Part shown: in pieces, positions 7,197 to 15,458 of the stretch
How the letters are laid out: every line of letters starts with the position of its first letter
Numbering within the stretch: the stretch's first letter is position 1
Assembly: GCF_023954335.1 (NCBI RefSeq)
Contig: NZ_JAMLIE010000001.1
Span: forward strand, 1,364,001-1,428,000
From: Aquamicrobium sp.
GTDB taxonomy: Bacteria; Pseudomonadota; Alphaproteobacteria; Rhizobiales; Rhizobiaceae
Reading direction: 5' to 3'
DNA length: 64,000 nt
Made by a program: the position numbers and the translations under genes
The notes under the pieces: model-generated
What the model saw: only the letters and a program-made list of their open reading frames with translations
Told to the model about the DNA's origin: nothing
The model's database searches: none

Positions 7197-8639
7197 ATGG
7201 CCCGGACCGGCATCCTGATCGACAATCAATGGCGGCAGTCCGAGAGCGGCCGGACGATCGACGTCCTCGCGCCGGCGACCGGCCAGCCCTTCGCCTCCAT
7301 CGCCGCCGCCGTCGACGCCGATGTCGATGCGGCGGTGAAGGCGGCCCGGCGCGCCGTCGAGAGCGGCGTGTGGGGGCGCATGAATGCCGCCGAGCGCGGC
7401 CGGCTCCTGTCGCGCATGGCCATCGTCGTCGCCGACCATGCCGAGGAGCTGGCCCAGCTCGAGGCGCGCGACACCGGCAAGCCGATCAAGCAGGCGCGCA
7501 ACGACATCGTCGCCGCCGCGCGCTATTTCGAGTTCTACGGCGGCGGCGCCGACAAGGTCCATGGCGACACGATCCCGTTCCTCGCCGGGCATTTCGCCGC
7601 CACCGAGCGGCTGCCGCACGGGGTCACGGCGCACATCATTCCGTGGAACTATCCGGCGCAGATGTTCCCGCGTTCCGTCGGCCCGGCGCTGGCCATGGGC
7701 AACGCGGTGGTGATGAAGCCGGCCGAGGACGCGTGCCAGACGCCGCTGCGCATGGCCGAGCTGATGGTGGAGAACGGCTTTCCCGAAGGCGCGATCAACA
7801 TGATCACCGGCTACGGCCACGAGGCGGGCGCGGCGCTCAGCGGCCATCCCGACATCGACTTCATCTCCTTCATCGGCAGCAACCAGACCGGCGTGCAGAT
7901 CCAGACGGCCGCGGCCCGCAACCATATCGGCTGCACGCTGGAGCTCGGCGGCAAGTCCGCGCAGATCGTCTTCGCCGACGCCGATCTCGACGCCGCCCTG
8001 CCGGTGCTGGTCGGCGCCATCGTCCAGCATGCGGGCCAGACGTGCTCGGCCGGCTCGCGGCTGCTGGTCGAGCGGTCGGCCTACGATCGCATCGTCGAGC
8101 GCGTCGCCGAGCGCTTCGCGCAGGTGCGCGTCGGCACGCCGGAGATGGACCACGACCTCGGCCCGGTGGTCAGCCGCCGGCAGCAGGAGCGGGTGCAGGG
8201 CTTCTGCGGCCGCGCCGACGCCGACGCCATCCCGCTGATCGCCGCCGGGCAGATGCCGGCGGACCTTCCGCAAGGCGGCTTCTTCGTGCAGCCGCGCCTT
8301 TACGGGCCCGTTCCGCGCGCCAACAGCCTCGCCAGCCAGGAGGTCTTCGGCCCGGTCATGGCGGTGATGCCGTTCGAGGACGAGGCCGATGCGGTGGCGC
8401 TCGCCAACGCCACGCCCTACGGGCTGGTGGCGGGCATCTGGACGCGCGACGGCGCCAGGGCGCTGCGCGTCGGCCGCAGGATGCAGGTCGGCCAGGTTTT
8501 CGTGAACTGCTACGGCGCCGGCGGCGGCATCGAGCTGCCCTTCGGCGGCATGAAGAAATCCGGCCACGGCCGCGAGAAGGGCTTCGAGGCGCTCTACGAG
8601 TTCTCCGCCGTGCGCACCATGGTCATCAAGCACGACTGA
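7197..8639 (+). CDS. NAD(P)+-dependent aldehyde dehydrogenase
   Basis: A 480-residue aldehyde dehydrogenase of the betaine-aldehyde/semialdehyde type, oxidising an aldehyde to a carboxylate. The general base Glu249 (LELGGKS) and nucleophile Cys283 (GQTCSAG) are present, with the cofactor-binding IIPWNYP block near residue 150. The length is normal. It is transcribed toward the CoA ester lyase and ABC transporter genes. The preceding 112 bp are AT-richer than the surroundings and likely hold its promoter. Its place beside amide and CoA genes suggests it handles an aldehyde from the same catabolic route; the substrate is unknown. Confidence 0.92.
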   Translation: MARTGILIDNQWRQSESGRTIDVLAPATGQPFASIAAAVDADVDAAVKAARRAVESGVWGRMNAAERGRLLSRMAIVVADHAEELAQLEARDTGKPIKQARNDIVAAARYFEFYGGGADKVHGDTIPFLAGHFAATERLPHGVTAHIIPWNYPAQMFPRSVGPALAMGNAVVMKPAEDACQTPLRMAELMVENGFPEGAINMITGYGHEAGAALSGHPDIDFISFIGSNQTGVQIQTAAARNHIGCTLELGGKSAQIVFADADLDAALPVLVGAIVQHAGQTCSAGSRLLVERSAYDRIVERVAERFAQVRVGTPEMDHDLGPVVSRRQQERVQGFCGRADADAIPLIAAGQMPADLPQGGFFVQPRLYGPVPRANSLASQEVFGPVMAVMPFEDEADAVALANATPYGLVAGIWTRDGARALRVGRRMQVGQVFVNCYGAGGGIELPFGGMKKSGHGREKGFEALYEFSAVRTMVIKHD

Positions 8640-8648
8640 AGGCGGCTC

Positions 8649-8669
8649 CCGGCGGCCTCGTGCCGCCGG
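8649..8669. terminator. Hairpin between convergent genes
   Basis: CCGGCGGC and GCCGCCGG flank a 5-nt loop between the convergent aldehyde dehydrogenase and CoA ester lyase genes. It has only a weak T-run, so termination is likely but not certain. Confidence 0.4.
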
Positions 8670-8681
8670 CGTTCCCCGGTC

Positions 8682-9599
8682 TCAGCGTCCCCGTTTTTCC
8701 TCGATCATGTCGGCCAGGGCGACGATCTCGTCGACGCCGCGCACCGAGGCGATGTCGATCATCGTTCCCTCGAAATTGATCGCGCCCTCGCCGCGCTCGC
8801 GCGCAGCGGCATAGGCCTCGGCCATGGCGCGGGCCTTCGCCACCGCGGCGGGGTCCGGCGAGAACATGGCTTCCGCCAACTCGATCTGCGACGGGTGGAT
8901 CGCCCATTTTCCGGCGAAGCCGAGAATGGCGGCGCGGCGCGCCTCCTCGCGATACTTGTCCGGGTTGCGGAAATCGGCGTAGGGGCCGTCGACGGCGTCG
9001 AGGCCGCCGGCGCGCGCGGCGATCGCCACACGGTTGCGATGGTAGTGGAAGAGGTCGCCCGGATAGTCGTCCGTCTCGCCGACGCCCGACACGCGCATGC
9101 CCTGGCTGGCCGCGTAGTCGCCCATGCCGAAGATCAGCCCCTCCAGCCGCGGCGACGCGGCCGCGATGGCCTCGACGCTGTTCAGCGCCTCGATCTCCTC
9201 GATCAGCACCTCGACGCCGATGCGCCGGCCGATGGCGTGGCGCGCCTCCAGCATGCCGAGCAGGCGGTCGAGGAAGACGATGTCGTGCGGCCCCATCGCC
9301 TTGGGCAGCACGATGACGTCGAGCGTCTCCCCGCAGCCCTCGACCAGCGCCGTCAGGTCGTCATAGGCCCACGGGCTCGACAGGTCGTTGATGCGCACGG
9401 CGATGGTCGGCGCCCTGAAGCGCGTGGAGCGCACCGCCTCGACGACGTTGCGGCGGGCCTCGGCCTTGCGGTTCGGCGCGACCGCGTCCTCGAGGTCGAG
9501 GAAGATGTAGTCGACCTCCATCGTGGCGGCCTTGGCGAGCATCTTCTCGCTGGAGCCCGGCACGGAAAGCTGGCAGCGGCGCAGGCGTTTCGTCTTCAA
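8682..9599 (-). CDS. HpcH/HpaI aldolase family CoA ester lyase (CitE-like), copy 1
   Basis: A 305-residue CitE-like TIM-barrel lyase, a family that cleaves malyl-, methylmalyl- or citramalyl-CoA type beta-hydroxyacyl-CoA esters using Mg2+. LDLEDAV (near residue 36) carries metal-binding acidic residues, and EVLIEEIEAL is the conserved second acidic block. Translation very likely starts at TTG 9599: the TTGA overlaps the permease stop codon by 4 bp and GGGAGAAG lies upstream. It is therefore the last gene of the transporter operon. A second family member lies at 19732-20613. Its exact CoA ester is unknown. Confidence 0.85.
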   Translation of the reverse strand: MKTKRLRRCQLSVPGSSEKMLAKAATMEVDYIFLDLEDAVAPNRKAEARRNVVEAVRSTRFRAPTIAVRINDLSSPWAYDDLTALVEGCGETLDVIVLPKAMGPHDIVFLDRLLGMLEARHAIGRRIGVEVLIEEIEALNSVEAIAAASPRLEGLIFGMGDYAASQGMRVSGVGETDDYPGDLFHYHRNRVAIAARAGGLDAVDGPYADFRNPDKYREEARRAAILGFAGKWAIHPSQIELAEAMFSPDPAAVAKARAMAEAYAAARERGEGAINFEGTMIDIASVRGVDEIVALADMIEEKRGR

Positions 9600-10603
9600 C
9601 GGGCTTCTCCCATCGTCGTGGTGTCGGTCGTGGCGGGCGCGGCCGCGCCGCCGCGCGTGCGTTTCAGACGGGCGACGACGAATTCGGGGATGCCCGCCAG
9701 CCCGCGCGGGAAGAAGCGCAGGATGAGGACGATGAGCACTGCGGTGACGAGGTAGCGCCCCGGCCCGAGCGGCGTCATCAGCTCCGACAGCACCGTGAAG
9801 ACGAACGCGCCGGCGATCGGCCCCCAGATCGTGCCGGTGCCGCCGAGCAGAAGCATCGAGAGCGCCAGCGTCAGGAACGAGAAGCCGAACATGTCGGGGC
9901 TGGCCGAGCGCACATACTGCGCATAGACCGCGCCGATGGCGCCGGGAAAGATGGCGCTGAAGGCGAAGGTCGCGAGGCGCGTGCGCGCCAGCGGCACGCC
10001 GCGGCTGATGGCGTAGGGCTCGTTGTCGCGCAGGGCGATCACCCGCCAGCCGAACCGCGAATTGGCGAACCACGACACCGCCGCGACCGTGATCGCGAGG
10101 ATCGCCAGCGCGAGATAGTAGTAGCCGATGTTCTGGTGGTCGCGGAACGAGAAGCCGTCCACCGCCAGCGGCGGGATCGACACGAGGCCGAAATTGCCGC
10201 CGGTGAGGTCCCGCTGGTTGAGCACGATCTGCAGGCACAGCTGGCCGAAGGCGAAGGTGACGAGGATGACGTAGATGCCCTTCAGCCTCAGGACCGGCAG
10301 GCAGACGATGACACTCGCCGCCACCGACGCCGCGATGCCGATGGGGATGCCGAGCCACGGCGAGAAGCCGAACGTCTTGGTCAGGATGCCGGTGGCGTAG
10401 GCGCCGACCGCGAAGAAGGCCATGTGGGCGAAGTTGAACACGCCGCCATAGCCGAGCGAGATGTTCCAGCTCGACACCAGCACCGCATACATGATGGCGA
10501 TGATGCTGACATGGCGGACATAGGAATCGCCGTTGACCAGCGGCAACAGGAAAAGGGCGAGGAAGAACAGGGCGGCGGCGCCGTTGCGGAAGGAACGTTC
10601 CAT
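9596..10603 (-). CDS. Branched-chain amino acid-type ABC transporter permease (LivM-like)
   Basis: A 335-residue inner-membrane permease of the LivM family with about nine to ten hydrophobic helices. The GYGGVFNFAHMAFFAVGAYA segment (residues about 52-71) and the GGTGTIWGPIAGA loop toward the C-terminus, which contacts the ATPases, are typical. A short cytoplasmic tail is rich in Ala/Thr. It follows the LivH-like gene by 2 bp and overlaps the CoA ester lyase start by 4 bp. Together with the four other subunits it makes a complete high-affinity importer for amino acids, amides or carboxylates. Confidence 0.92.
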   Translation of the reverse strand: MERSFRNGAAALFFLALFLLPLVNGDSYVRHVSIIAIMYAVLVSSWNISLGYGGVFNFAHMAFFAVGAYATGILTKTFGFSPWLGIPIGIAASVAASVIVCLPVLRLKGIYVILVTFAFGQLCLQIVLNQRDLTGGNFGLVSIPPLAVDGFSFRDHQNIGYYYLALAILAITVAAVSWFANSRFGWRVIALRDNEPYAISRGVPLARTRLATFAFSAIFPGAIGAVYAQYVRSASPDMFGFSFLTLALSMLLLGGTGTIWGPIAGAFVFTVLSELMTPLGPGRYLVTAVLIVLILRFFPRGLAGIPEFVVARLKRTRGGAAAPATTDTTTMGEAR

Positions 10604-10605
10604 CG

Positions 10606-11490
10606 TCACGGCTTCCCGAGCAGCCCGTTGGGCCGCAGCACGAGGAAGGCGATGAAGACGAGGAACAGCACCGCCTGGGTCCAGTAGGCCCCGAGGAAGT
10701 AGGTGCTGGTGGCTTCCCCGAAGCCGACGGCATAGGCGCCTAGTATGGTGCCCGGCATGCTGCCCAGCCCGCCGAGGATGACGACGATCAGCGCCTTGAG
10801 CAGCGGCTCGCCGCCGAGCCCGGGCGTGATGAAGCGGATCGCGCCGAGCATGACGCCGGCAAGGCCGGCCAGAGCCGCCGAGACGGCGAAGGCGATGGAG
10901 TACATGCGCTTGACGCGGATGCCGCTCAGCTCGGCGAACTCGCGGTTCTGCGCCACCGCGCGGATGGCGCTGCCGGTCCAGGTGAAGCGCAGGAACGCCC
11001 ACAGGCCGATCATCAGCAGCGGCGCGAGCACGATGATGATCGCCTCGTGGCCGGATATGGTCGTCCCGGCGATCCTGACATTGCCCTCGACGAACTTGTC
11101 GAGCTGCTTGATGCGCGGCCCCCACAACAGCAGCGCGGAGTTCTCGATGAAGAACGCCCCCGACAAGGTCGTCATCACCGCGACGAGGACGATCTGCTTC
11201 TGGCCGAGGAAGGGCGTTACCAGGAGGACGTTGATGAGGTAGCCCATCACCGCCGCGACCAGCACCGCCGCGACCACGCCCGCCGCGAGCCCGAGGCCGA
11301 GGCCGCGCGGGTCGGACACCGTCCACGCGATGTAGGCGGCGGCCACCATCAGCGCGCCGTGGGTGAAGTTGAAGATGCCGAGCGTGTTCCACACCAGCGC
11401 GAGCCCGGCCGCCATCAGCACGTAGAGCGAGGCGAGGACGAGGCCGCTGGCGAAGATCGACTGGAAGAGGGCGAGGAAGGAATCAAGCAT
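10606..11490 (-). CDS. Branched-chain amino acid-type ABC transporter permease (LivH-like)
   Basis: A 294-residue membrane permease of the LivH family, with eight or so transmembrane helices. NTLGIFNFTHGALMVAAAYI near residue 35 and the GGLGSMPGTILGAYAVGFGE coupling segment near residue 245 are signature features. It pairs with the LivM-like subunit to form the channel. Its start overlaps the end of the LivF-like ATPase gene by 8 bp, indicating coupled translation. Substrate cannot be read from the permease. Confidence 0.92.
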   Translation of the reverse strand: MLDSFLALFQSIFASGLVLASLYVLMAAGLALVWNTLGIFNFTHGALMVAAAYIAWTVSDPRGLGLGLAAGVVAAVLVAAVMGYLINVLLVTPFLGQKQIVLVAVMTTLSGAFFIENSALLLWGPRIKQLDKFVEGNVRIAGTTISGHEAIIIVLAPLLMIGLWAFLRFTWTGSAIRAVAQNREFAELSGIRVKRMYSIAFAVSAALAGLAGVMLGAIRFITPGLGGEPLLKALIVVILGGLGSMPGTILGAYAVGFGEATSTYFLGAYWTQAVLFLVFIAFLVLRPNGLLGKP

Positions 11491-12202
11491 GGCCGAAATA
11501 CATTTCCACGACGCGTTGGTGTTCGAGGCCGCCGCCCTCGGCGATCTCGGCGCGGATGGCGCCCTCGCTGACGAGGAGGAGGCGGGTGGTCAGGGTCTGG
11601 AGGAATTCGGGGTCCTGCTCGACGATCACGGTCTGAACGCCCGAGCCAATGATCTCCGCGATGGCGTCGCGCAGCTCGGCCTTCAGCTTCGGCGACAGGC
11701 CGAGGGTCGGCTCGTCGAGGATCAGCAGCTTCGGCAGCCCCATCAGGCAGCAGCCGATGGTCACCATCTGCCGCTCGCCGCCGCTCAGCGTGCGGCAGTA
11801 CTGCTTGCGCCGCTCGGCGAGACGGGGAAAGATGGCGAACACCTTCTCGATGGTGCGCTTGCGCTCGGCGCGCGGCCCGGCGGCGAAGGCGCCGAGCCAC
11901 AGATTCTCCAGCACCGTCAGGTCGGGGAACAGCTTGTTGCCCTGCGGCGCGTGGATGAGCCCGCGCTCGACGATGGAGGCGGGCGCGCTTCCCGTGATGT
12001 CCTCGCCGAGGAAGGTGACGCTGCCGGACCAGGCGGGAACGAGGCCCGACAGGGTACGGAACAGCGTCGTCTTGCCGTGGCCGTTCGGGCCGATCAGGCC
12101 GAGATTCTCGCCCTTGGCGATGCTGAAGGTGACGCCGTGCAGCACCGGCACGCGGCCATAGCCCGAACGCAGCGCCCTGACGTCGAGAACCGTATCAGAC
12201 AT
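11483..12202 (-). CDS. ABC transporter ATP-binding protein (LivF-like)
   Basis: A 239-residue ATPase of the LivF type energising the importer. Walker A is GPNGHGKTT at residues 38-46, with histidine in place of the common alanine; the signature LSGGERQ and Walker B LLILDEPT are intact, followed by the GLSP D-loop. It overlaps the LivG-like gene upstream by 8 bp and the LivH-like gene downstream by 8 bp. It would supply the fully canonical nucleotide-binding site of the pair. Confidence 0.93.
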   Translation of the reverse strand: MSDTVLDVRALRSGYGRVPVLHGVTFSIAKGENLGLIGPNGHGKTTLFRTLSGLVPAWSGSVTFLGEDITGSAPASIVERGLIHAPQGNKLFPDLTVLENLWLGAFAAGPRAERKRTIEKVFAIFPRLAERRKQYCRTLSGGERQMVTIGCCLMGLPKLLILDEPTLGLSPKLKAELRDAIAEIIGSGVQTVIVEQDPEFLQTLTTRLLLVSEGAIRAEIAEGGGLEHQRVVEMYFGHA

Positions 12203-12932
12203 TGGCGGCCGCCGTTCCGAGATAGGCTTCGATCACGCGCCGGTCGCGGATGACGTCCTTGGGCGCGCCCTCGGCGAGCAGTTCGCCGAAATTCAGCACC
12301 AGCAGCCGGTTCGAGACCGAGACGAGCAGCGAGATGATGTGCTCGATGACGATGATCGACAGGCCGTCGGCGTTGATGCGGCGTATGAGTTCTATCATTT
12401 CCGTGACCTCTGGCGGCGACAGGCCGGCCGCCGGTTCGTCGAGCAGCAGCACCTTGGGCCGGCAGGCGAGCGCCGTCGCGATCATCAGCTTCTTGCGGTC
12501 GTAGACAGTGATCTCCGAGGCGGGGCGGTCCGCCTGATCCCGAAGGCCGACATAGGCCAGAAGGTCCGCGGCCCGCTTTTCGGCGTCGCGCCGGCCGTGG
12601 CGGAAATCCTCGTCCGGCATCGCGACGAGGATGTTTTCCAGGACGCTCAGCGTCTCGAAATCCGTCTCGGTCTGGAAGATCCGGGCGAGCCCGGCCTGCA
12701 CGATCTGGCGCGGGCTCATCCGGTCGAGCGACTTGCCGTCGAGGACGAGCTCGCCGGCGTCCGGCCCGAACGGGATCTTGGTGAGGATGTTGAAGAGCGT
12801 GCTCTTGCCGCTGCCGTTGGGGCCGGCGATGCCCAGGATCTCCCCATCGGCGAGCGAGAAGGAAAGCCCGCGTATGGCCTTGAGGGCGCCGAAACTCTTG
12901 CTCATGCCCCTGACGACGAGAATGTCCGTCAT
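12195..12932 (-). CDS. ABC transporter ATP-binding protein (LivG-like) with a degenerate signature motif
   Basis: A 245-residue LivG-type ATPase. Walker A GPNGSGKST (residues 37-45) and Walker B VLLLDEPA (161-168) are normal. The ABC signature, usually LSxGxQ or LSYGxQR, is replaced by ITVYDRKK at 141-148, lacking the glycine pair that contacts ATP. With LivF this would give one canonical and one degenerate composite site. The start at 12932 was chosen over 12977 because it begins the conserved MTDILVVRGM strand and follows GGGGA. It lies 55 bp after the binding-protein gene. Confidence 0.9.
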   Translation of the reverse strand: MTDILVVRGMSKSFGALKAIRGLSFSLADGEILGIAGPNGSGKSTLFNILTKIPFGPDAGELVLDGKSLDRMSPRQIVQAGLARIFQTETDFETLSVLENILVAMPDEDFRHGRRDAEKRAADLLAYVGLRDQADRPASEITVYDRKKLMIATALACRPKVLLLDEPAAGLSPPEVTEMIELIRRINADGLSIIVIEHIISLLVSVSNRLLVLNFGELLAEGAPKDVIRDRRVIEAYLGTAAANV

Positions 12933-12987
12933 GCGATGTCCCCGGAAGGCGAGGGGGCGGCCGTCGCCGCCCCCCAATTTGGCGATG

Positions 12988-14229
12988 TTACTGCATCCAG
13001 GGCGGAGTCTGGCTCTTTCCGGTCGCGTATTCCTTCGGATAGATGGTAACGCGATCGCCTTCCCAGATCTGGTAGAACTGGATCGGCAGGTAGCCGTCGC
13101 CCTGCAAGGAAAGGTGGGTGGCCGGGTCGAACTTCACGCGGCCGTGGACCATCTCCTTGTCGGTGGCGGCGAGCTCGGCCGACATCGTCTCGTAGTCCTT
13201 GGGATCGCCGACCTTCTTCAGCATGTCGGCATAGAGATAGACCATCTCGTAGCAGATATAGCCGTAGATGCTGGAATCGTAGCCGTAGGCGGCTTTGTAC
13301 TTGTCGCCGATCTCCTGCGTGCGCGGCCAGACCGCGGCGCTGATCGGGCCGCCGAGCATGTTGTAGAGCACGCCGGTCGAGTTGTTGCGGGTCAGCTCGA
13401 CGAATTCCGGCACCGACGGCGCGTACTGGATGAACAGCAGCGACTTGGTCGGCTCCTCCATGAACTGGTTCATGAAAGAGGCTGCGTTGGAGGAGGAGGC
13501 CTCGGTGTTGATGATCACCGCCGGCGGGTTGGCGCGGATCTTGTTCAGGATGACGCGCCAGTCGTTGATCTCGACCGCCGGCACGACGTCGTCGAAGGTC
13601 ATCTGCCAGCCCTTCGCGTCCATCGCCTTCTTCAGGCCCTCGTAGATCGGCATGCTGTAAGGGTTGTCCGAGCCGATGATGGCGTAGGTCTTGTCCCCGG
13701 GGCTGAACGAGCCGTCCGCGATCATCTCGTCGATCACCACCGGCAGCTCGGTCTGGTAGGCGTCGTAGGACGGGGCCAGCGACCAGACGTTCTTGAACTT
13801 GTCGGGGTCGGGCTGGATGATGGAGCGGTACTGGTTCGAGTTCGCGGCCACCATGTAGGGAACGCCGATCTCGGCCACGTAGTCCATCTCGAAGCCCGAG
13901 AGGCTGCCGAAGGGCGTGACGATGGCGCCGAGGTCCTGCGTCGCCTTGAGCCGCTCCACCGCCGCCAGCACGGCGTCGGGCGTCATCTCGCGGGTGTCGA
14001 ACTGCTCGACCTTGAACGTATAGCCGTCGATGCCGCCGGCGGCGTTGATCTCGTTGGCCGCGAGCAGCGCGCCGTTGTAGCCCTCGACGGCGTCCGCCGC
14101 GAACGGCCCGGCAAAGGCGCCGAGCACGCCGAGCGTGACGGTCTTGTCCTGGGCGCTCGCCGGCAGCGGCGTCAGGGCGACGCCGAAGGCCATCGCCGTC
14201 GCCGTCAGCAAACTGATAGTGGATCGCAT
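12988..14229 (-). CDS. ABC transporter substrate-binding protein (LivK-like, peripla smic binding fold type I)
   Basis: A 413-residue periplasmic binding protein of the branched-chain amino acid/amide family. A Sec signal peptide covers about residues 1-27, ending PASAQ. The mature protein opens with VTLGVLGAFAGPFAAD, the typical first strand and ligand loop, and later shows the AIIGSDNPYS and GYDSSIYGYICYEM segments of the two lobes. It captures the substrate for the importer encoded just downstream. The start at 14229 has a GAGGGTG ribosome site; an upstream ATG would spoil the signal peptide. Known ligands in this family include amino acids, short amides, urea and aromatic acids. Confidence 0.92.
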   Translation of the reverse strand: MRSTISLLTATAMAFGVALTPLPASAQDKTVTLGVLGAFAGPFAADAVEGYNGALLAANEINAAGGIDGYTFKVEQFDTREMTPDAVLAAVERLKATQDLGAIVTPFGSLSGFEMDYVAEIGVPYMVAANSNQYRSIIQPDPDKFKNVWSLAPSYDAYQTELPVVIDEMIADGSFSPGDKTYAIIGSDNPYSMPIYEGLKKAMDAKGWQMTFDDVVPAVEINDWRVILNKIRANPPAVIINTEASSSNAASFMNQFMEEPTKSLLFIQYAPSVPEFVELTRNNSTGVLYNMLGGPISAAVWPRTQEIGDKYKAAYGYDSSIYGYICYEMVYLYADMLKKVGDPKDYETMSAELAATDKEMVHGRVKFDPATHLSLQGDGYLPIQFYQIWEGDRVTIYPKEYATGKSQTPPWMQ

Positions 14230-14270
14230 GGGTTCACCCTCTTTGTGCGCTTCGAGATTGTTCGTTGACC

Positions 14271-14303
14271 AGCACGCGCGCCCTCGCCGCAAGCGCGCGT
14301 GCT
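14271..14303 (-). other. Hairpin upstream of the binding-protein gene
   Basis: The 10-bp arms AGCACGCGCG and CGCGCGTGCT enclose a 13-nt loop in the 144-bp gap before the binding-protein gene, downstream of the LysR stop. It may be a weak terminator for lysR or a leader structure. No T-run is present. Confidence 0.35.
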
Positions 14304-14373
14304 ATCCGACGAAATCTACCGACGCGCGGCGACGCAACAAGCGTTCAAATGAGCATAGGGCGATAAGTTTGCT

Positions 14374-15312
14374 TTATAGCCCGGCGCCGCCGAGCGGCAC
14401 GCCGCGCATGCGGTCGTCGGCGATCAGCCTGCCCATGACCTCGGCGAGCAGCATCGAGATGATTTCCGACGCGCGCGAGTGCGGCCAGCCGCGCGCAGCG
14501 GCGAGGTAGACCTTGCGCTCGATCTTCGGCTTCTCGATGCGCACGCCGCACAGGAGGCCGGCGGCGCATTCCTGCTGGATGGCGCCCCAGGGCAGGATCG
14601 AGTTGCCGTAGCCGGAGGCGACGAGCTGCTTGATCGCCACCAGCGAGTCGATCTCCGTCTTGACGTTGATGTCGAGCGCCGCGCCGTCGGTGTGGCGGTT
14701 GATAGCGTGGCGCAGGCCGTGGCTCGCGCCGGTCAGCACCAGCGGCGTGCCGCCGATCTCGCGCAGCTCGATGGAGTCGCGCCCGTCGACGAAGCTGCCC
14801 GGCGCGGCGACGAAGTAGAGCTGCTCCTCCATCAGCGGCCGGAGGTCGAACGGCGAGGCGGGGTCGATGTCGAACAGCACCGCCATGTCGAGGCGGCCGG
14901 CCAGCACCCATTCGGAAAGGTACCCGCTGTGGTTCTCGACGATCTTCAGGTCGATGGCCGGATAGCGCGCCTCGACCTCGTGCAGCAGCGGAACCGTCAG
15001 GCCGAGCGAGATGCTGGTCGGCAGGCCGATGGAGACCGCGCCCGAGGGCTGGGCGGAGGTGATCTTCACATCGAGCGCCGCCTTCGCCATCTGGCGCAGG
15101 ATCTTCTCCGAATGGCGCATCAGCGTCTCGCCGCATTCGGTCGCGGTCACGCCCTTGGTGCTGCGCTCGAACAGCTTGACGCCGAGCTCGGCCTCGAGGT
15201 TGGCGACGTGATGGCTGAGCGCCGGCTGGGCGATGTTCAGCTCGATCGCGGCCCGCGAGAAGCTGCCGCAACGGGCGACCGACAGGAAATATCTCAGTTG
15301 CCGAACGTCCAT
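14374..15312 (-). CDS. LysR family transcriptional regulator
   Basis: A 312-residue LysR-type activator. The winged HTH spans about residues 1-60 (MDVRQLRYFL, then the AQPALSHHVANLE recognition helix); the rest is the two-lobed inducer-binding domain. The frame is open to an ATG at 15459, but the start at 15312 begins the conserved domain and has GAGGGCGG upstream. It is divergent from the CoA-transferase/amidase operon and upstream, in the same direction, of the ABC importer, so it probably controls both in response to the substrate or a CoA intermediate. Confidence 0.9.
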   Translation of the reverse strand: MDVRQLRYFLSVARCGSFSRAAIELNIAQPALSHHVANLEAELGVKLFERSTKGVTATECGETLMRHSEKILRQMAKAALDVKITSAQPSGAVSIGLPTSISLGLTVPLLHEVEARYPAIDLKIVENHSGYLSEWVLAGRLDMAVLFDIDPASPFDLRPLMEEQLYFVAAPGSFVDGRDSIELREIGGTPLVLTGASHGLRHAINRHTDGAALDINVKTEIDSLVAIKQLVASGYGNSILPWGAIQQECAAGLLCGVRIEKPKIERKVYLAAARGWPHSRASEIISMLLAEVMGRLIADDRMRGVPLGGAGL

Positions 15313-15458
15313 TCCGCCCTCGTGCAGGAACCGCCCACGCCGGCCGGTCGCCGACGGCGTTTCTATAACTTTCCTGTCTAACTGTAGAATAAGGTTGTTT
15401 TTGCTTCGGCCAGGATCACCTGCGACATATTCGGCAATCGTCATGTAGAAAGCAACCA
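15313..15458. promoter_or_regulatory. Divergent lysR / CoA-transferase promoter region
   Basis: This 146-bp gap is AT-richer than its surroundings. It contains TTCTA (15361-15365) and TAGAA (15385-15389) as an interrupted inverted repeat, with a further TAGAA near 15446. A LysR activator normally binds such a divergent region; the exact site is not certain. Confidence 0.35.

Noticed and set aside
8682..10733. Single 683-codon minus-strand frame spanning lyase and permease
   Set aside because: Only the part from 9599 encodes protein with family motifs. The upstream part is an out-of-frame shadow of the LivM-like gene, not a fusion.
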